Origin: Desulfovirgula sp. | Lineage (GTDB): Bacteria > Bacillota > Desulfotomaculia > Desulfotomaculales > Desulfovirgulaceae | DNA length: 64,000 nucleotides | Direction of reading: 5' to 3' | NCBI GenBank assembly: GCA_020725525.1 | Contig: DYEX01000139.1 | Location: 1 to 64,000 of the forward strand | Shown here: piece after piece, positions 63,671 to 64,000 of the stretch | How positions within the stretch are numbered: the first letter of the stretch is position 1 | Layout: every line of letters starts with the position of its first letter | Notes under the pieces: generated by a model | Seen by the model: only the letters and a program-made list of their open reading frames with translations | Databases searched by the model: none | What the model was told of the DNA's origin: nothing | Program-made: the position numbers and the translations under genes

Positions 63671-64000
63671 CTAAAGCATTATTTTTCTCCCACCGAGCCG
63701 GTGGGCATGACAGATGGCCACCGCCAGGGCATCGGCGACATCATCGGGACGGGGAATTTCGGGCAGGCATAAAAGAGCCCGCACCATGTACTGGACCTGC
63801 TCCTTGGCCGCCCGGCCGTAACCAACCACCGCCTGTTTGACCTCCAGCGGAGTATACTCGGCCACTTCCAGGCCGGCATTGACGGCCGCCAGAAGGGTTA
63901 CCCCCCGGGCCTGTCCCACGGCCAGGGCTGTGCGGGCATTTTTATTAAAAAAAAGTTCTTCTACCGCACACTGCTCCGGCCGGTAAAATTCCAGCACCGC
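63671..64000 (-). CDS. ruvC: Holliday junction resolvase RuvC, C-terminal part (cut by the window edge)
   Basis: The visible residues include the catalytic-site segment [15 protein letters not shown], the [19 protein letters not shown] helix and the last active-site Asp region [17 protein letters not shown]. This is the C-terminal two thirds of the roughly 165-residue RuvC nuclease; the N-terminal Asp lies beyond position 64000. It is the promoter-proximal member of ruvCAB here. Confidence 0.93.
   Translation of the reverse strand, partial: AVLEFYRPEQCAVEELFFNKNARTALAVGQARGVTLLAAVNAGLEVAEYTPLEVKQAVVGYGRAAKEQVQYMVRALLCLPEIPRPDDVADALAVAICHAHRLGGRKIML

Overview
The window looks like chromosome of a GC-rich, anaerobic, spore-forming, Gram-positive bacterium of the Desulfotomaculum/Pelotomaculum/Desulfofundulus type (Peptococcales). 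The reasons are sporulation genes (prkA, yhbH, a SpoIID-like protein), a SigI/RsgI pair, MurT/GatD, AddAB instead of RecBCD, a tungsten-type aldehyde ferredoxin oxidoreductase with polyferredoxin, and frequent GTG/TTG starts. The lineage is inferred from gene content only. I see no rRNA, tRNA or CRISPR array.

Layout. (1) 1-2340, plus strand: the 3' part of prkA, whose reading frame is broken near position 126 by unrelated DNA carrying a perfect hairpin, then yhbH. (2) 2335-16557, minus strand: a catabolic region. An IclR regulator (13854) precedes a ferredoxin with a BFD-like tail, a LarA-like (nickel-pincer) protein, a NadC-like protein, then 2-oxopentenoate hydratase, acetaldehyde dehydrogenase and 4-hydroxy-2-oxovalerate aldolase. 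An iron alcohol dehydrogenase, a polyferredoxin plus AOR pair, a MoaD and a MogA-like protein follow. Matching palindromes lie in front of the ferredoxin and of the alcohol dehydrogenase. (3) 14800-21014, minus strand: thiolase, acyl-CoA dehydrogenase and a two-subunit CoA-transferase behind a good -24/-12 promoter, closed by tandem terminators, next to a PAS-containing sigma-54 activator. (4) 21389-31747, minus strand: ridA, murT-gatD, a metallo-beta-lactamase-fold hydrolase, a Uma2 protein, a cobalt/nickel ECF importer (cbiMNQ, with cbiO displaced by about 1.2 kb of gene debris and a BrnT/BrnA-like toxin-antitoxin pair) and an NCS2 permease. (5) 31869-44219, minus strand: addB-addA-sbcD-sbcC, 12.3 kb of DNA-end processing genes from one promoter. 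(6) 44871-48504, plus strand: two ion-transporter-superfamily carriers flanking a gamma-carbonic anhydrase. (7) 48547-53872, minus strand: a CBS protein, rsgI-sigI, a CDF metal exporter, a DksA/TraR-type protein and a DUF5665 protein. (8) 54168-64000, minus strand: secF-secD, an HD protein, yajC, tgt-queA, a SpoIID/LytB protein, a DUF2905 protein, queH and ruvB-ruvA-ruvC (cut by the window edge).

The most novel part is 10804-13734. The LarA-like protein keeps His, Lys and His at the spacing of the LarA nickel-pincer nucleotide site, and it is directly followed by a quinolinate-phosphoribosyltransferase homologue with changed substrate residues. The set feeds a lower meta-cleavage-type pathway in an apparent strict anaerobe, with no ring-cleaving dioxygenase in sight. 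Two families of intergenic repeats, a 96-110 bp element with inverted ends and a GTAAATATTCAGT-type unit, recur together at several gene ends.
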